In this document: piece after piece, positions 35,460 to 45,950 of the stretch | Layout: the number at the start of each line of letters is the position of its first letter | Numbering within the stretch: position 1 is the stretch's first letter | NCBI GenBank assembly: GCA_026075535.2 | Contig: AP026549.1 | Span: forward strand, 8,370,001 to 8,434,000 | Length of the DNA stretch: 64,000 nt | From: Tricholoma matsutake | Taxonomy: Eukaryota > Basidiomycota > Agaricomycetes > Agaricales > Tricholomataceae | Direction of reading: 5' to 3' | Position numbers and translations under genes: made by a program | Notes under the pieces: generated by a model | The model's input: the letters and a program-made list of their open reading frames with translations, nothing else | Told to the model about the DNA's origin: nothing | Database searches by the model: none

Positions 35460-35544
35460 AGTAAGGATTGAACTCGAGACATCTTGATTAGAGTGATCAC
35501 ATGACAAACCAAACATGTGTGCTTAACCAGTTGAGCCACAGGAG
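35460..35544 (-). repeat. tRNA-like module type A (X2 left)
   Basis: Reverse reading CTCCTGTGGCTCAACTGGTT gives the A-box-like part, GAGTTCAATCC the B-box-like part. Outward-facing. About 80% identical by eye to the type A modules of X1, X3 and X5. Confidence 0.7.
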
Positions 35545-35626
35545 AATTATTAGATAGTAATATAATGTTTATTCATGACACTCTAATTTTTTTCGAAGTA
35601 GTTAAAATCAAATTTTTTTAATTAAC

Positions 35627-35892
35627 CACATCCCTCACATTGAATGCGAGGGAGTGGGGATAATTGTAATTATATACATAAACAAAAAATCCTCCCTCTC
35701 ACAAGATGCGAGAGGGAGTTTTATTTATATACATAAAAAGCTAACCCCTTGTGCCGAACGCGAGGGGGGAGGTAAAAACATGAAGAAAAAAATCCCTCCC
35801 CCATGCAAAATGGGGGAGGGGGGGCACAATACTAATAAATAATTAAAAATACAAAAAAAATCCCTCCCCACATGAAGTGCAGGGGAGGGGGA
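35627..35892. repeat. Hairpin ladder of X2
   Basis: Five stems including CCCTCACATTGAATGCGAGG, CCCTCTCACAAGATGCGAGA and CCCTTGTGCCGAACGCGAGG, in the inverted order of X1, separated by A/T-rich linkers such as AATTATATACATAAACAAAA. Confidence 0.75.
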
Positions 35893-35899
35893 GGGGACA

Positions 35900-36840
35900 C
35901 AACCCTGCTGTTGTCTGTCCTTCCACCCATGATCCACCCCACGAGCAGTTGCTCATGAGGCTGGGGGTAGGTGGCTTGTCATCGTTGTTGTTCCACCCAC
36001 GATTCACCCCACAAGCAGTTGCTCATGAGGCTGGGGGTGGGTGGTACGTTGTTGTCTCCTATCCCTGCACCTGGGTGCCATTCCACCCATGTTCCACCCC
36101 ATGAGCAGTTGCTCATGAGGCTGGGGGTGGGTGGCTTGTCATTGTTTGTCACTGTCATCCCCTGTCTGAATTTCTGTTTTTTTCTTTTTTTTTTGGGGGG
36201 GGGGGGGGGTTTGGGCACGTCAGTGTGACATGGCATGGGTACAGAAGTTGGTGGGTGCTTACTAGGCAGGTACCCCCCTTCCGGGGTCTCCTGGCATCCC
36301 TCTGCACCCTCCTAGCCTGTGTCAACAGCCTCACATCCCATTTGAATGGGGAGGAGGGGATTGGGTGGGTGTGGGTGTGGGTTGCGCATTTTTCATCGTG
36401 GCAGGTCATCCCCAGTAGTATACAACCTAAAAAGCAATAAATTACAATTAGTTAGTTTATAAAAACAAAAAGCAAATGAAAAAAACTCACATAGGGCCCA
36501 AACGACGTGATCTGCACCGTTTGGGCCCATGTTGGCTCGTTTGTGGGTGGTGGCGTTGTTACTAGTAGATTATAACCTAGAAAATTAAAAAAATGAGTTA
36601 GTTAGTTTATTAAAACAAAAACCAAACAAAAAAACTTACGTAGGGCCCAAACGACGTGATCTGCATTGTTTGGGCCCACATTCCGTCCAGTCGCCTCGTT
36701 TGAAGGTGGTGGTGATGGTGGCATTGGGCATGGGAATGGTGGTGGTGGGTGCACACACAGTGGTGGTGGTAGAGTGGAGAGGAGGAGGAGGCGGTGTTGG
36801 CGACAGTGGTGGTAGTGGTTGTGAGCTGGCAGTCACGTGT
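35900..36840 (-). repeat. X2 core with exon-like units and introns-like spacers
   Basis: Reading leftward from 36840: a Thr/His-rich frame ending WTECGPKQC...LGPT, then GGGCCC palindrome, donor-like TACGTAAGTTTT, branch-like ACTAACTAACTC and acceptor-like TTTTCTAGGTTATAA. A second palindrome and spacer follow at 36530-36430. Then three GAGCAGTTGCTCATGAGGCT motifs at 35943-36120. A homopolymer G run lies at 36196-36210. Confidence 0.6.
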
Positions 36841-36947
36841 CACGTGTCATGCATATGCTTACTTATCAATTATTCCGTTAATGGCTGTGATTAACTATGT
36901 ACCTTGGTTGGGTAATAAAAGTATTTAATGTATACCAAAGAATAATT

Positions 36948-37014
36948 GCTTGGTAGCTCAGTGGTTAAGCGTGCTGTTATGTATGCAGACCCAAGGTTGA
37001 GAGTTCAATTATTG
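36948..37014 (+). repeat. tRNA-like module type C (X2 right)
   Basis: GCTTGGTAGCTCAGTGGTTA is very close to a eukaryotic tRNA A-box region. GAGAGTTCAATTATTG is a weak B box. Outward-facing. Same type as X4 38175-38242. Confidence 0.7.
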
Positions 37015-37304
37015 ATGTGTGTCGAACTTTTATTTGGGAAAGCACATGCATTCCAGTTATTCTGGTTAGTCTGGTTATTCCGGTTAGTCCGGTTATTCCT
37101 GTTATTCTGGTTGTGATGAGTCCAGTCAGATTCCCGGGATTCCGGCTGTAAATTGGATCCTTATTCTGACCAGAATTGTGCTGCATAGGGAAAACTACAT
37201 ACAAAAAAAATTCCACCAGATTCCAGAAATTCCAGAAATTCCAGCCGGACGAACCGGAATCCAACCGGAATAGGTGGGGGAGTATAAAGTACTCACTGCA
37301 GGCT

Positions 37305-37800
37305 CCCCATGGCTCGCACTGTTGTCACTGCCATTGTTGTTACTGGATTCATCACTGGTCTCCTCTTTGCTCTCCTCGCTGTCACTGGATGGGGCCTGCA
37401 GGGCTCGGGGTCGACCAGTGCTGCCCTGACCAGGAGGAGGGGGCAGGAAACTCACCTTGGCTGCTCAAGCACATTTGGGGGGGGGCAACAGAGACTCCGC
37501 TCGCTTCAAGAGCGAGTTTGGCTCTATGAAAGAAAAAAAGAATGAGAAAAGATATTAATAAAAGAAACATACCTTAAAGGGGCAGCTGAAGCCACACCCT
37601 GTCCTTTTGAGCCTTTTTTCGAGGTCCTGTAAAAGGAATAGCATGTTAGTATCATAATGATGATAAAAAAAGAAACATACCTTAAAGGGGTGGCCAAAGC
37701 CACACCCTGTCCTTTTGAGCCTTTTTTCGAAATCCTGTAAAAAGGAACAGAATGTTAGTACCATAATGGCTGGATAGAAGAGCTGGGTTACTTACCTTTT
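37305..37800 (-). pseudogene. G1, middle exons with tandem duplicated exon
   Basis: Two nearly identical exon-intron units encode DFEKRLKRTGCGFGHPFK (about 37735-37680) and DLEKRLKRTGCGFSCPFK (about 37622-37570), each followed by GTATGTTTC donors and preceded by TTTTACAG acceptors. The intervening introns are 50-60 bp. Downstream is the acidic exon with PPPPGQGSTGRPRALQAPSS. This is an internal tandem exon duplication. Confidence 0.65.
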
Positions 37801-37879
37801 ACTACCTTTCCCCTTCCCAGACTGTTCCTCTTCTTCCTTCTCCTCGTCTCACTTCACTTTCTTTGAGCCATCCTTTTCA

Positions 37880-38521
37880 AGTGCTGACATGGCACATTTG
37901 TGGGTTCACAATCCCGATTTGGGCAGGGATTTCAATGGTGATGGGCCAGATCCCTTGTTGCATGTGTTGGCACAGGTTGTTGGCATGGTTTTTGATGGGG
38001 GTGGTTGGCGGATGGGGTTGCGATGTGTCAGTGGTTGGGTTAATGTGGTGTGGTTGCATGTGAGAGCATTTGTGATGACACATCACACAGCTGTGATGCA
38101 CTATTACTGATGATGATTTGCTACCATGCACCTTAATTGGGTAATAAAAGTATCAAATGTTGGGTAAAGAGAATGGCTTGGTAGCTAAGTGGTTAAGTGT
38201 GCTGTTCTATTTATGGACCCACGGTCAGGTGTTCAATTCTTGTTGGATGTGAAACTTTTATTTGGTAAAGCATGTGCTGTCTGGTTAGTCCAGTTGTGCA
38301 GTTGGTCATTCGTCCAAATGACTCTGGTGAATCCAGGTGATTATGAGTCCGTTCAGATTCTGGGGATTCTGGGTGTGAATTTGTTAATTTGTCCTGCCAG
38401 AATACTTCCACAAAGGGACAATTACATACAAAAAAAATTCCACTGGATTCCAGAAATTCCAGAAATTCTGGCTGGACAAACTGGAATCCAACTGGAATAG
38501 GTGGGGGAGTGTAAAGTACTC
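37880..38521. mobile_element. X4: partial X element (right half) in G1
   Basis: The right end GTGGGGGAGTGTAAAGTACT (to about 38521), an inverted array near 38440-38500 (ATTCCAGAAATTCCAGAAAT), and a type C tRNA-like module (38175-38242) match the right half of X2. No left TIR is visible around 37870-37900, so the left half is deleted or replaced. Left border uncertain. Confidence 0.7.
38175..38242 (+). repeat. tRNA-like module type C (X4)
   Basis: GCTTGGTAGCTAAGTGGTTA followed by GGTGTTCAATTCTTG, and preceded by TTGGGTAATAAAAGTAT as in X2. Outward-facing. Confidence 0.68.
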
Positions 38522-38524
38522 AGT

Positions 38525-39122
38525 ATTGGGGCTGACTTGGGTGCAGAAGTCGACAGTGATGGCAGTGTCAGTCTGGGTGGTTTGAGTGGTGGCATCGGTG
38601 GTGGGTCAAACTCTGGGCATTGACACCTCCAGGGAGACACAGAGGCCCTCCCCATGGTTTGTCACCCAGTTCTCCCTTTCCTCCAGTTGTCTGTTTGTCT
38701 TCCCTTTCTCATATGTGAGCTTGGCTGTTACCTCCTGTTCTTCCTTCCCTTTGTCGAGTCCAGTTTCATGGCCTTCTCTCCAACCATTCTTGTATGCCTG
38801 TTCCTCTGTGTTTTTCTTGTTCTTGAGCCCTTCTTTGCTACCAAGCTTCTTCCCCTCTTCAAACATGGCATTGTGTGCTTTTTTTTATCCTTATGTTCAT
38901 CCTCGCTAGCCAGGTATCTTCCTCATATCCATCCTCATAGCCTTCCTTCCTTCCTTTGTCAGAGGCCTTTACCTTTGCATCCTCCAAGAGCTTCATTATG
39001 ATGCTCCACAGTAGGTCATTGCATATAATGGCTGTTGATGTGGCTGTGGTTGGATTACAGAAGTGGCCAATTTCGGGCATGGTGCTAAGAGTGGGAATTC
39101 CTGTGTTCCTGAGTCCAGGCAT
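38525..39122 (-). pseudogene. G1, 5' exons
   Basis: Begins MPGLRNTGIPTLSTMPEIGH at 39122, then LLEDAKVKASDKGRKEGYED, a Gly-Glu-Lys repeat region typical of this hypothetical family. After a frame change come GLKNKKNTEEQAYKNGWREG and GLDKGKEEQEVTAKLTYEKG (38866-38606). Then PEFDPPPMPPLKPPRLTLPS (38610-38530) leads into X4. No known domain; likely helical and charged. Intact 5' sequence but broken downstream by two X elements and frameshifts. Confidence 0.55.
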
Positions 39123-39484
39123 GGTGGTAGACTAGAAAATGAGGCTAGTAGACAGAATGGCAACCAGTGGTGCTGCAGTTGGATACTAGATGCAAGAGTA
39201 GACTGATGCAATGCTATGTGACACAAAACAAAGATGACAATGCTGAGCAGGCAGAAAATATAGACTGAGAAATTAAGCAGTATGCAAGTCAAATTGCACT
39301 CTCATCACCAAGATGGAGATGGCAGATCCGTCTCCTATAGCAGAGTGGTGGATGCTCTCGTGATAGCCTAAGTGTTACTATGTACAGGTGTGACTCTCTA
39401 CTAACTATGTGGTCACATGACTACTGGAGTAGGTGCCCACACACCCTACTCCAGTCCTTACAGTTTTCTCTTTGGATTTCCCTT
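39123..39484. other. G1 upstream region, possible LTR
   Basis: Read on the minus strand, 39466 begins TGTAAGGACTGGAG and the stretch runs to ...GTCTACCA just before the G1 ATG. The TG...CA form suggests an LTR acting as promoter, but no second copy or target duplication was found. Confidence 0.3.
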
Positions 39485-40480
39485 TGCTAGGTGCACCTCC
39501 AATCCCTGTAATATGTAGTATAATTTTAACTTTGGATTTCCCTTTGCTAGAGGCTGAGGTTGCCCTTATAGTTTCAACCGTTGATGTTCATCATAACTGA
39601 TCTGATTGAATGTGATTCCTTCACAGCAATGAAGGCTTTAGGGATATCGCCAATATGGAGAGTGCTGATATAAGTTTCGTATGGGTTGTTGATCATAAGT
39701 ACCTCTTCATTGATGAGGTGCACCGTGTTGTTTCCATCCTGATTCAGAATGTGATGTGGAGTCAGCTATTCCTTCCATTTCGCGTGAACTTCAGGCAATA
39801 GCAAAAGAAGTTCTTCCATAGTGAGGGTGATGATTGGTGCCTTCATTGAATGCAAAAATATTTCCTGAGTGATTTTGTCATTCTGAATGGGGGCTAATGT
39901 GTGGTACAAAGGACCGTCACATTCTTTACCTTTACTAGTAGAGGCAAAGTTTTGTTTGTGAGGTGGGAGGTAAATGTTCTCTGATGCTGCGGCATAAGGA
40001 TGGACTGGGGGTTGTGAACTCATGGCAGGTTGCGAACTTGGGGTGGGTTGCAAATTTGAAGTTGGCTGCAAAGCCATTGCTGGTGCTATGTTGGAAGTAG
40101 GTGGATTGGTCGCAGTGGATGATATTGAAGGAGCAGCAGTGGTCAGAATGGGAAGCACAACTGGTACTGCTGATGGAGGCGCAGATGAGATTGATGGCTG
40201 AACTATGGGAGCTGCAGCTGGATCAGGTTTGGGTTGAGCAAAGTTTCGGACCACTTCATAAGGCATATAGCTCTTGTTCTAAATGAGCAATACAAATATC
40301 AGCTGAGGTATTCATGTCAGCAATTACATCTGGGTTTCGGCGAATCCACTCATCAATGCAATCTTCGATGCAATGCCCAGGAATGTTTCGAGGCATGAAC
40401 TGTCCATTCAGAAGCACAACCTTTCCTTCGGTGTTCTTCTTGCACTTTCACTTGTTTGATGGTTGGTGTAATGATAGGAG
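39485..40480 (-). pseudogene. Ty3 gag / pre-protease fragment
   Basis: From the 5' side: KKNTEGKVVLLNGQFMPRN, EDCIDEWIRRNPDVIADMNT (40450-40290), then a 166-aa open piece 40266-39766 with Pro/Ser/Thr-rich middle, YLPPHKQNFASTSKGKE, GPLYHTLAPIQNDKITQEIF and TLTMEELLLLLPEVHAK. A further frame gives KAFIAVKESHSIRSVMMNI (about 39600). These are the landmarks between gag zinc knuckle and retropepsin in basidiomycete Ty3 elements. It stops before the protease active site. Stops at 40268 and frame breaks make it a pseudogene. Confidence 0.75.
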
Positions 40481-40498
40481 TCAACAATGAATCGGCTT

Positions 40499-40977
40499 GT
40501 TTTAGCTAGAGATTGGCAGGGGTATACCCTTGAATAAGGTCAAAGGTATAGGTTTTTTGTTTCCCTAAAAATCAAAATGTAGTAAAACTCATGCTTATGA
40601 TGGATTGTTGGACCCAAGATTTTTTCAGGAAGTGGTTGGTATGTTTACCACTGTTTTTGTATACTTCAGAATTCCCATCCTGCATTTAATGCTGGTATTT
40701 GAGGTTTTGAAAACTGAACAATTGCACTTACTTTGAGGGTTTCATTACTTCATACCCTCAGGGGTATACCCCTCATACCCTTGGGCAGTAATGCCCTTTA
40801 GAATAGGTTGTCTGTATTATCCATTTAGATTAACCTTGAGAACATTAATAACTATATTTTTGTTCAGTATATCAAAAGGTTTTCTATTAAATTGGGCCTG
40901 CTATTGCTGAAATAGTGCAATACCCTTCAATACCCCTGGTTTTCAAGGGTATACCCCTGCCAATCTCTAGTTTTAGC
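40499..40977. mobile_element. 463-bp hAT-like MITE (M3)
   Basis: Ends TAGAGATTGGCAGGGGTATA (40507) and TATACCCCTGCCAATCTCTA (to 40969) are perfect inverted repeats, and they continue as CCCTTGA/TCAAGGG. The direct repeat GTTTTAGC is at 40499-40506 and 40970-40977. Internally, GGGTATACCCC palindromes recur (40755-40785). No ORF. Confidence 0.93.
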
Positions 40978-41810
40978 CCATGATTCATAGACTTCCAATC
41001 ACTCTGTTATTCAACACTCTCCTGAGCCTCTTACCTCCATTCCTGCATAGATTCTCTTTTATGTTTTTGCTTCTTATGGAAATGACTCCCCTCTATCTAC
41101 TCCTGTTCTCTGATTTACATTCTATTGTGTTACTGAAGAGCTATTCCAGAAATATTGCCTTTTTGGAAACCCTTGGTTCAACCTGCTCTCTGGTGCATGC
41201 TATGGTCTCTGCTTCTCTCTGGGTTGTCTCCAACTAAAGATGAGCTCATCTACCATGATACTGTGCACTAATATCCATAGTAAGTACAGTAAATGTAGTA
41301 CTATGGACCTTGGGTGAGTGACTGTAATCTACCTCTAGTCATTGACTCCTCACTTCTCTTCCACAGACTCATGGACCATTCCAAGGTGATAATGATACTT
41401 CCAATACATTGGTATGTCTGTATATATAGTCACTAACAGCCCCCATGAGCTGGCATTGAGTAACAAAGAGAATAGGTGAGTATGTCAAACCCTTACCATG
41501 TAGGACGAAGTTTTGATTTTAAAGCTTGTATCTAGGCTATATCTGTGAGGTAATGGACTACAAAAAACAGTGAGAAGGAGCTTTGGATACCAGGTAAAGT
41601 GTGTGGTTTATGGTGAGTCATACAAGCATCTGTTGATGGCAGACCCATGCCCTGGTGGGCTAGGATCTTCCTCCTCCATAATGACACCTATCTACCCTTA
41701 ATCTACTTCATTAATAGGCCTAGAAAGCGAAGAAAGTGAACGTTCTGGTGCCACGGATCTCCCAGAGTAAATATGACTCCTCCTGACCACACAATCACTT
41801 TTCTGTCTAT
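40978..41810. other. Region without recognisable gene
   Basis: A plus-strand 85-aa frame (40980-41237) has no recognised motif. Short blocks bordered by splice-like signals (CCACAG at about 41366, GGTATGTCT at about 41412, GGTGAGTATG at about 41474) hint at a decayed multi-exon gene, which cannot be identified. The 8 bp CCTGACTA at 41811-41818 is the hAT copy B target duplication. Confidence 0.35.
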
Positions 41811-44800
41811 CCTGACTATAAGGCTCCAACTGTTCTATCTATATAACCATCTTAAACAGTTTATACTGTATATGTATATGTTTATGTATAGAGTCTGATC
41901 TCCCAACATGGCATACACAGTAGGTATACAGTAGGTAGATGGTTATACAGTTTACATATGCGAGCTACAAACGTAATAGTGACAATGGACATCAATAGCT
42001 TAAATCTAAAACTATACACACTAAAGCCTAAAACTATATACACTAAAAGCCTGTTTCAAAGTTATGGCTCGAGTGTTTCAGTGACTATATGACTAACCAC
42101 CAGAGCCGCGACAATCCTGACCCAAAAAACATCATACCTGATGACCAAAAGTGGAAGCAAAATGCCACTGATTGTGCTCAGGGTCTTGATCCTTATTTTA
42201 AAACTGTTGAAGCTACAACGAAACCTCACCAAGGTCAAGGTTAGCATTAAATTCAGGAATTTGGCATAAATTCTTACCATGTTGATTTGCAGAACCACGG
42301 CCTAGTCTTAAAATCAACATACCGAAAGATGCTTCCAAGCCTGACGGTGACGCTGTTGAGAATGGTGCCTTGCTATCTGCGAGCGAGCTCCATACACATG
42401 GTCACTTTGTCAATTCTCCATCAGACATTGCACCTATCCTCGGTGCCAAGACCAAGGACACTGACGGTGATCCAAAGGACAAATCATATCAACCGCCGAA
42501 ATGTAGCAATGCACTGGATGACAAGGCACCAGAGTGCATATACACTAGTGATGGGGAAGAGGCTACTAGTGAGACTGACTTTGGCCGTGAACTGGTAGGT
42601 GGACCTGAAATATGAGTGATCTATTCTAACACACATTAGCGAGAGAAAAGGGAAAAGAAACAAAAGTGTAAGGCTGATAACCAACCGAAAGGACTACCAC
42701 CAAAAAAGAAAGCTCTGGCAATCAAGACAGCTCATAATACCCAGCAGGAGGAACTTAATGATGATGTGCACGTTGATATCGATTCTGGTGATGAATCAGA
42801 TGGGAGAAGTGCATTGAGGGGAGTAGAAGTGAAGGAAGAGCTGAGAGCTGCACGCCGTGGTCCTGGAAATGCAAGCATGCAACATTTTCACGATCCTATG
42901 GCTATTGTGGACTGGTTGGGGCAGAAGCGTTGGGAATTCCAGTGTCACTTCTGTGCTTGGTGCATCAAAAACAGTATATTGAGTGAACAGTAATGCTTAC
43001 CACTGGTCAAACAGTACACACAGCTTCCCAAGGACTGTCAATGGTCATGGCAAGGATGTCACATTTGATATGGAGCCGAAGCTCCTGAAGCTACACAACC
43101 TTGCTGGGCACGTAACAGAATGTAAAGGAGCTAAAGATGATAAGAAGTACGAACCGACCAGCAAGGAACAAATCAATGTAAAGCGCAGTGTGGAGATGAT
43201 GGAGGTATACTTGAAGGAGGGCGAGCTGAATCCAGAAATTGTTGCCACATATAGAGGGTTCCTATGTATCTTTTCAGCATGGATCTTCAATGAAAGTCTC
43301 CCATGGACTACTGGAGAGGCGCCAACTCTTCAGATGTTATTCAAATATTTCAAAATCACATACCAGTTGCCCTCTGATACTACAGTCCGCAACCAGCTAG
43401 CACATATCTTTGAGGAGCTTAACGGAAAGGTTGTTCGTGAATTTGTGGTAAGCATTTTCTTTTGAATCTCCAAATGCTCTAGGTTTCTAATTCCTTGGGT
43501 TCTCTCAGGCAGTCAGGTCCAAGATCGCATATGCAACTGATACATGGACTACACCACAGATGGTGTATACATTTGCATGCTCAGTCGGGTGTTTCATAAA
43601 CAATGACTGGGAAATAATCGAGTGGGTGATCAATTTCAAGCCTCTTGAAGACAAGGAGCATGAAGGCTTGTACAGTGGCAAGGCATTTGTCAATGGTGCA
43701 TGCAAGGTTGGAAGTCTCAACAAGATAAGTCTATCATGTGACTTTGGTCTCTCGGTAGCTGCTTACCTCCGCTGCACTGCATCAGCATTTCAACTGACAA
43801 TGCATCTGTCAATGACGTTGTTATTTCGACCGTTGCTCACATCCTTTTGGCAAAATATGGAATACCTCCATTGCCTAACCTACACATTTGCTGTTTGTGC
43901 CACGTAGTCGACCTCATTGTTCAGGTGATACTTGCAGCCCTCAGAGAAGCAGACAATCCTGATGAAGTCGATTACTACAAGGTCAATAAGGAACAGCCGT
44001 TTCATCTTGACATTGATGCCGATCCCAATCAGGTTGAGTTGGACAGTGAAGAATTCCAATATGAGGAGGACGAGACCATCGAGCCCAACTCCTGAAGAGA
44101 ACATCACCTTGGAAGAAGAAGAGAAGTTGAAGGCTATAGAGAGCCCACTATCAAAGGTGTGTATCTCAATTCTCAGTTGGGAAATTCTTGTATTTTGGCA
44201 TGCTAATGTTCATATTAGCTATGCTATATCACAAACAAAATTGTCTTGTCACCCCAGCAATGGAAGAAGTTCCGTAAATGTGCAATCTCAATATACTACA
44301 AGAAAAACTCGGAGCACAAGGACAGGCGAGAGGCCTTGGCAGTGGTTTGAGATGTCCGTATGCATTGGAACTATACACATGTGATGATTCGTCGAGCTGA
44401 GCTTTTAAAAGAAGTCAGTTCCAAACACACTATATCTTTTGTAACATCTGATATTCTCTTGCAGGCTATTGATGACTGGGTTTTCAAGACACCCGGTCTC
44501 TGCGCATTACTGTTGAATGAGGATGAATGGAAAACTTTGAGGGAAATAGCTGACATTCTAGAGGTGTGTCTAGTATTACTTCATTATAACAACTTTCTCT
44601 AACCACTGCAGCAGCCATTCACTGAGGTGACTCTGCAGATGTCACATAGTGACGTCCCCACAATTCCATTTGTATTACCTCTTTATCAGAAGATGGAAAT
44701 GCACCTTGAGGCTGTCTTGATTTCCTGGGATCACTCATTCAAGATATGGAACACTGCTGAACTGGGCCTTGTGAAGCTTCGGAAATACTCTGCCTCTGCA

Positions 44801-45723
44801 AAACTGCATCATTCCTATATCCTTGGGACTGGTAAGCCATATCGTCCTCCCAATCTCAATCTGAGATAACACATTTTATAGTTTTACACCCATGTGTGCA
44901 GAGCCACTGGTTTGCAGCCACAGCCAATCCAAATGACACCAATGCGCAAGAAGAAGCCATCAAAACTGCCGAGATCATCTTCAAATATATCGCCGAGACT
45001 TACCTTGCAACACCAACATCACCCACCCCAACCACTGTTCCCAGACCAGTCACAAAGCCTGTAGTGAAGACACCATCATTTCTTGCCAGCACTTGCTCTT
45101 TCCAGTGACCGACTACTGCTGCTACAATGCTGATCTTGAAGCACACTCCACAAGAAGACCTAGCTGACAAATTGACACGCTATTTCAACTTTGATGTGGC
45201 ACCAATTGAGAGGCGAGAAGGAGAGGAGGAAAGTAGTGATGAGCCATCAGCTCAAGAGATGTTATTGAATCTGCTCTTGTGGTGGAAGGTGTGTACTCTA
45301 TTTATATGCCTATATCTGACCTCTGATAATCTCTATTCAGAAACATGCTTCTGAATTCCCTATCATTGCTCAGATGGCTTGTGACTATCTTGCCATTCCT
45401 GCGACAAGTGTCTCTGTTGAATGAGTCTTCTCAAAGTCTCGACACATTTGTAGCAATTTACGCAGCTCTTTGAAGGAGAGAACTATGATGATGGCATTAC
45501 TAACAAAGGTTTGGATACAAAGCGGGCTGTTTGAGATGATGCCACCAAAGATACTGCGACGGAAGCATGGTGACAATGGAACAAAATAATATTAGTATTA
45601 CAACTGTTTACATAACCATTTATTAAACATATTTAGATGGTTACACTGTTTATGCAACTGTTTATGTATTCTTGGCCTTCAGTGAGTAAACATATACTAA
45701 ACAGTTGGAGCCTTACCTGACTA
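41811..45723 (+). mobile_element. hAT transposon copy B (complete, 3.9 kb)
   Basis: TIRs TAAGGCTCCAACTGTT (41819) and AACAGTTGGAGCCTTA (to 45715), with a perfect 8-bp target duplication CCTGACTA at 41811-41818 and 45716-45723. Subterminal sequences contain ATAAACAGTT/GTATACAGT-like motifs in both ends. One transposase gene inside. It is the uninterrupted counterpart of copy A. Confidence 0.95.
42089..45589 (+). pseudogene. hAT family transposase, copy B
   Basis: Start MTNHQSRDNPDPKNIIPDDQ at 42089. Likely introns include about 42240-42296 (...TTTGCAG), 42594-42639 (GTAGGT...CATTAG), one splitting the BED finger after WEFQCHFCA (about 42957-43015), and 43448-43508. Domains as in copy A: BED finger (CHFC...HNLAGHVTEC), TDTWTTPQMVYTFACSVGCF, HICCLCHVVDLIVQ (about 43885), WKKFRKCAISIYY-like helix, and C-terminal dimerisation domain near 45370-45500. 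TGA at 45422-45424 after SVE breaks the dimerisation motif as in copy A. A frameshift near 44085 (EPNS*) is copy-B specific. Inactive, but TIRs could respond to a transposase from elsewhere. Confidence 0.88.
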
Positions 45724-45950
45724 TCAGAGCACCTTGGGGTGGTCTCTCATATTGTTTAACAGACATGTGGCATGGTATTTGAAGGGAACTTTAGGAGGGG
45801 GAAGGGCCAGGCATTTAGGTCAGTGATGATCTCTCACCCCATCCCATACAAGTACAGTTTGACACCCATCCTATGCCTCCCAGCTTTCCAAACCTCATTC
45901 CCTTCCATTAAGTATATACCTACACCCTTCTGTATATACCCTGTTATGTG
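45716..45950. repeat. 235-bp flank shared with hAT copy A
   Basis: Reverse-complement partner of 5864-6098, with only scattered differences. The similarity stops at CTGTTATGTG (45950). Confidence 0.9.

Larger units (their letters stand above)
35168..37304. mobile_element. X2: tRNA-capped composite inverted element in G1
   Basis: Ends GTAATTTACCCTCCCCCACC (35177) and GTGGGGGAGTATAAAGTACT (ending CA at 37295) are inverted. CTGCAGGCT is directly repeated at 35168-35176 and 37296-37304 (9 bp; 8 bp if one base belongs to the end). The left subterminal array is seven to eight 20-bp units (GTCGGAGTCCAGTTATTCCG, 35205-35345); the right has shorter versions (37045-37110). Module order: array, tRNA-like A (35544-35460, -), hairpin ladder (35627-35892), core (35900-36840, reading -), tRNA-like C (36948-37014, +), array. 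It interrupts the acidic exon of G1. Confidence 0.88.

Noticed and set aside
39130..39466. Complete LTR upstream of G1
   Set aside because: TG...CA form only; no partner LTR, no 5-bp duplication and no primer binding site recognised.
40900..41010. KDZ-transposase-like peptide (RFIVDSYHYTN) on the minus strand
   Set aside because: It overlaps, in another frame, the start of the Ty3 gag segment and the MITE M3 border; too short and probably coincidental.
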